64,000 bases of DNA from G963667145 sp963667145 (GTDB lineage: Bacteria > Cloacimonadota > Cloacimonadia > G963667145). Position 1 is the first letter of the stretch. Every line of letters begins with the position of its first letter. A model generated the notes under the pieces. That model was not told where the DNA came from. It ran no database searches and saw nothing but the letters and a program-made list of their open reading frames with translations. Below, one piece after another: positions 61,043 to 64,000 of this stretch. The position numbers were made by a program, and so were the translations under genes. Where the stretch lies: positions 1,116,001-1,180,000 of the forward strand of contig OY762943.1 of NCBI GenBank assembly GCA_963667145.1. The letters are read 5' to 3'.

Positions 61043-62352
61043 AGACCTTTGCATTTTGTGGGAAAACAAAATTAATCACTTTTCCCAACTAATTTTTCTC
61101 AGATTTCTCCAAAATTTCTCTTCTATTTTCTCTTTTTCTTGCTCATTATTATCAAAATGTGCCAAATTTTCCGCATTGAATACAGCAATCCTATATCAAT
61201 TGTGCCTCACACAGTTTTACGGCTCGCTTTAAATTGAACGCTAACGCTCCCAATTGTAAAAAGAAATGAGTTTTCTCCAAGCCGAAGTAACGACTGCGTC
61301 CATATCCATACGATTTATGTAGCGTGCCAAAAGTCCGCTCCACAATATATCGCGTTTTGGAGACCATTTTGTTATACCGCTTTTTTAGGTTCCGAATTTC
61401 TTTACTGTCATTTTTCTTGTTTTTGAACATAATTGCACTCTTCAGCTCTTTCTCTTTCAAAATCTCGCGATTCTTCCTGCTACAATAACCTTTGTCCGCA
61501 TAGACAGGCTTATTCAGTGGTAAATTCATCTTCTGCAACAAATCGGGGAAAACTGTTGTGTCATGCTGATTTGCTGGGGTTGTGATAATTTCCTGCACCA
61601 AACCATACTGGGGGTCAACTGAAATATTGCCTTTGTATCCATACACAAAGAGACCTCGCTTGCTCACCCACTTGGCATCGGGGTCTTTGCTCTCCTGAAT
61701 ATTGACTTCGGTCGAAACAAATTTTTGTTCTTCGCTCTCAGCATCTGCCACGGGCTCTGTTTCTATTGTCACTTGCTTTTTGGGGCGTGCCGCAGAACTC
61801 ACAAGTGTCGCATCCACTACGGCACCAGTTTTTAAGTTAATTCCCAACTTCGCGAATTGGTAATTCACCTCGTTCAGCAACTTTTCCAACAGATTTCGCT
61901 GAATAAGTAAATTTTTGAACCTGCTAATCGTGGAATGGTCAGGAGTATCGTCGTCCATACTGAATCCACAAAACTTCATAAACAAAAAATCGTACATCAA
62001 TCGCTCGGCACACTTCACTTCGCTGAGATTATACCACATCATCAGCAAGTAAACCTTGAACATCGTGGATCTTCTGTAGGGAATGCAACCTGCCACGTTG
62101 TCGCGTTTTCGAGGAATTCTGTTTAAAATTTTGCCAATCCTTTTCCAATCAAGTAGTTTCTCCACTTTGAAAAGAAAATGATTTTCCATCTTCTTCAGTT
62201 TCGTCTTCATTGCCAAATCCCCAAAAGATATTCCAGTATGCATTTAAATCCTCCAATGCTCAATAATTTTTAAACAAATAAAGTTAGCCTTAACGTATTG
62301 TAAATAAATACATTAAACTTTCTTTTTGTGAAAATTTATGTGCAAAGATTTT
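61043..62352 (-). mobile_element. IS5-family insertion sequence, complete, ~1310 bases
   Basis: Bounded by the ATGGT duplication. The ends are imperfect inverted repeats: AGACCTTTGCA at 61043-61053 and, reading inward from the other end, AAAATCTTTGCA (62352-62341), sharing CTTTGCA. One intact DDE transposase gene fills the minus strand; about 150 bases after its stop are non-coding, AT-rich and T/C-biased on the + strand. The intact gene and exact duplication indicate a recent insertion. Confidence 0.88.
61191..62243 (-). CDS. IS5-family DDE transposase
   Basis: 350 residues, apparently intact. An N-terminal DUF772-like region (RKRDNVAGCIPYRRSTMFKVYLLMMWYNLSE, with DHSTISRFKNLL) precedes the catalytic DDE domain: first aspartate in GAVVDATLVSS, second in PVYADKGYCS, glutamate in YIVERTFGTLHKSYG. 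GGAGG lies 6 bases before the ATG. Start and stop lie inside the inverted repeats, as expected. Confidence 0.95.
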   Translation of the reverse strand: MHTGISFGDLAMKTKLKKMENHFLFKVEKLLDWKRIGKILNRIPRKRDNVAGCIPYRRSTMFKVYLLMMWYNLSEVKCAERLMYDFLFMKFCGFSMDDDTPDHSTISRFKNLLIQRNLLEKLLNEVNYQFAKLGINLKTGAVVDATLVSSAARPKKQVTIETEPVADAESEEQKFVSTEVNIQESKDPDAKWVSKRGLFVYGYKGNISVDPQYGLVQEIITTPANQHDTTVFPDLLQKMNLPLNKPVYADKGYCSRKNREILKEKELKSAIMFKNKKNDSKEIRNLKKRYNKMVSKTRYIVERTFGTLHKSYGYGRSRYFGLEKTHFFLQLGALAFNLKRAVKLCEAQLI

Positions 62353-62660
62353 ATGGTTTTGTAGCTGTCTTTGTAATAATTGGAAATAAAATCTATCAGA
62401 GCTTTTCCGTAGCCTTGATTTTGGAATTTTTCGTAAGTTGCAATATTCTTCAATTCGCAAGTCGTTTCATCAACTTCCGCAACAACGCAAACGGTTTTTA
62501 AATCGTCATCGAATAGAGCAAACATATCGCCACTTTCCAAATAGCGATCAATCATATCTTCTTGCTCGTCAGCCAGTAGCAACAAGTCGAGGAATCGCTT
62601 TTTGCCTTCGGTGATTTTTTCTATCTTCAATGCCTTGCAAGTGGTGTGATTATTCCTCAA
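62353..62660 (-). pseudogene. GNAT acetyltransferase, 5' fragment (split by IS)
   Basis: First 102 codons, starting MRNNHTTCKALKIEKIT and reaching the acetyl-CoA-binding region: CELKNIATYEKFQNQGYGKALIDF, whose QxxGxGKxL is the GNAT motif A. The frame is cut after S-Y-K-T by the IS; a further 14 non-native codons run into the element. The beginning overlaps the upstream secreted protein gene by 11 bases. Before insertion this was a 157-residue N-acetyltransferase with unknown substrate. Confidence 0.88.
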
Positions 62661-63000
62661 TCTCCAAAATGATGGGATGAGCTTCGTTGTATGATGTTGA
62701 GATGAAATAGTAGTAGGCCTTCTCTTCTGTGAGGATGTAGAACAATTGGTTGCTCAGTTTGGCTTGACTTCCGATTAAAAGGTATTTATTCGTGAATTTT
62801 ATGGTTTCTGGGTTGAAATTGAAATTTTCCGAGGAGATTTTCAAGATTTTGGATGGAAACTGAACTATAGCCGTTTGACGGTAGTTGTACAGGTCAATGT
62901 CTTTAATTTCCTTGTTCTTGATAGTGTTATCTCCCGCCCGTGCGAAAAGAGATGTGAATAGGGAAAGGGTGAGAATTAAGAATAGTTTTTTATTTGTCAT
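62650..63000 (-). CDS. Small secreted protein, unknown
   Basis: 116 residues with a clear signal peptide (LFLILTLSLFTSLFARAG) and a mature part of about 95 residues predicted mainly as beta strands (YRQTAIVQFPSKILKISSE, NKYLLIGSQAKL, EKAYYYFIST). No family recognised. A purine-rich site (AGGACA) precedes the ATG. Probably cotranscribed with the downstream GNAT gene before the latter was interrupted. Confidence 0.65.
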   Translation of the reverse strand: MTNKKLFLILTLSLFTSLFARAGDNTIKNKEIKDIDLYNYRQTAIVQFPSKILKISSENFNFNPETIKFTNKYLLIGSQAKLSNQLFYILTEEKAYYYFISTSYNEAHPIILEIEE

Positions 63001-63018
63001 GGTTTGTCCTTATAGATT

Positions 63019-64000
63019 CTAATTATTTCTATTTATGAGATTTACAATAACTTTTGTCATTGTCTCTTTTTCTTCAGGTTTGCTTATAGCTATCATTAAA
63101 GTCAATGCAACCAAAGTGTTATCAGCAATTCTTTTGTTGCCGTTTTCATGTAACAAAATTCCATTTCTTTCCAAAAAATAAAGAAACAGAAATGCAGCAA
63201 TTCGCTTATTCCCATCAGAAAAGGAATGATTTTTTGTGACAAAATACAATAAATTTGCGGCTTTTTCTTCTACGCTTGGATACAGATCTTTTCCAGCGAA
63301 TGTTTGATAGATAGTTGCAATAGAACTTTTGAATGAATTATCCTTTTCATTTCCAAACAATTTGCTATTTCCATAAGACTCTTTAGCAAGCAATATTTGT
63401 TCTATCGCTTCTTCGTAAGTTAGTTTAAAAACCTCTTTCTCGGTTGTGTCTTTTATTTCGAGCTTCTGATAATCGTATTGGTCTAAAATCTCCAGTGCGT
63501 ATGCATAGTCAGAAATTATTTTAAGCAATCCAATGCTCTCACTATTTTCCAGTTCTTTATAATTCAGAACATTTCCCAAGATCTTAATAGAAGTCTGCAA
63601 TTCCCTTAATTGTTCATTTTTCTGAGAAAGTCTTTTTTTATCTAACGCATAGCCTTTTAATAAGTACTCTTTTAGAATTTTACTCGCCCAAATTCTGAAT
63701 TGTGTGCCTCTTTTAGATTTAATTCTATATCCGACAGATATAATAACATCTAAATTATAGTAATCAACTTGGTAGATTTTACCATCAGAAGCAGTTGTTG
63801 CTTTTTTTGCAACAACTGAAGTTTTTTGTAATTCTACTTCTTTGAATATATTGCTAATGTGCCGAGAAATAACAGATTTGTTTCGTTCAAATAATTTAAC
63901 CATTTGGTTTAAATTGAGCCAAACAGTCTCTTTATCGAGTTGAACACTTATTTCTGTCTTCCCGTCTTCTAATTGGTAGATTTGGATGTCTGAATTTTTC
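63019..64000 (-). CDS. RhuM-Fic/Doc fusion protein (5' end beyond window)
   Basis: The frame is open to the right edge, so the start is outside. The N-terminal part matches RhuM-type (virulence RhuM) domains: Q-I-Y-Q, EDGKTEISVQL, ETVWL, LFERNKSVISRHISNIFKE, VDYYNLDVIISVGYRIKSKRG, RIWASKILKEYL. The C-terminal part (about the last 130 residues) is a Fic/Doc fold with the active loop HSFSDGNKRIAAFLF (HxFx[D]GNxR), which in relatives transfers AMP or phosphate to proteins. No inhibitory helix motif is obvious. Such fusions are common in genomic islands; no antitoxin-like partner is visible on this side. Confidence 0.88.
   Translation of the reverse strand, partial: KNSDIQIYQLEDGKTEISVQLDKETVWLNLNQMVKLFERNKSVISRHISNIFKEVELQKTSVVAKKATTASDGKIYQVDYYNLDVIISVGYRIKSKRGTQFRIWASKILKEYLLKGYALDKKRLSQKNEQLRELQTSIKILGNVLNYKELENSESIGLLKIISDYAYALEILDQYDYQKLEIKDTTEKEVFKLTYEEAIEQILLAKESYGNSKLFGNEKDNSFKSSIATIYQTFAGKDLYPSVEEKAANLLYFVTKNHSFSDGNKRIAAFLFLYFLERNGILLHENGNKRIADNTLVALTLMIAISKPEEKETMTKVIVNLINRNN

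Overview
The window reads as chromosome from a Gram-negative bacterium. Lipid A synthesis (lpxB), a BamD-like lipoprotein and a PpiD/SurA-like periplasmic chaperone indicate an outer membrane. Base composition is moderately AT-rich overall (roughly 40% G+C by eye, not computed), with several clearly AT-richer islands. The phylum cannot be fixed from this sequence; the mix (DUF116, FapA-like protein, SPOR/TPR protein, type I-beta DAHP synthase, short ProB without a PUA domain) would suit a deep Gram-negative lineage such as the FCB group, but that is a guess. No rRNA, tRNA or CRISPR array was recognised.

Layout. Bases 1-12495 (+) are a tightly packed housekeeping run: the 3' two thirds of dnaE, a Mut7-C-like gene, proB, proC, ruvX, mltG, pgeF, a fapA-like gene, mnmE, rng and folC, many overlapping by a few bases. 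Bases 12488-20209 (-) hold nadE, radC, a TrmH-family methylase, a DUF2130 gene, and accessory material: a DinD-like gene, an AT-rich membrane protein, a DUF4143 ATPase remnant, an AlkD-like gene and a DUF5131 gene, with an attC-like nested palindrome between the last two. Bases 20503-23318 (-) are an AT-rich two-gene cassette, a predicted PD-(D/E)xK nuclease (DUF4297/Cap4-like) translationally coupled to an SMC/Rad50-like ATPase; this is the best candidate for a poorly described defence system. Bases 23565-24883 (+) encode a MobA-like nucleotidyltransferase and a strikingly short RpoN (sigma-54)-like protein.

Bases 24871-30622 (-) carry mutS, a TPR/double-SPOR protein, a membrane protein, comF and pssA. 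Bases 31445-37082 (-) carry tpiA, serS, fmt, a DUF116 gene and a transglutaminase-like protein. Bases 37188-39082 (-) are a type II restriction-modification pair of the NgoPII/HaeIII (GGCC) type, and GGCC is almost absent from the window. A three-domain RidA protein follows, then a coupled five-gene aromatic amino acid operon (DAHP synthase, pheA, tyrA, aroB, aroA; - strand). Bases 45835-54287 (+) are a cell envelope and housekeeping operon (PpiD-like, BamD-like, nadD, ftsB-like, polysaccharide deacetylase, uppP, holA, lpxB, tyrS) ending in a strong terminator. It is followed by gyrB, gyrA, a YigZ-family gene and an RsmF-like rRNA methylase. The right end is accessory: a GNAT gene cut in two by a complete IS5-family element with an identifiable target duplication, a small secreted protein, and a RhuM-Fic fusion that runs off the edge.
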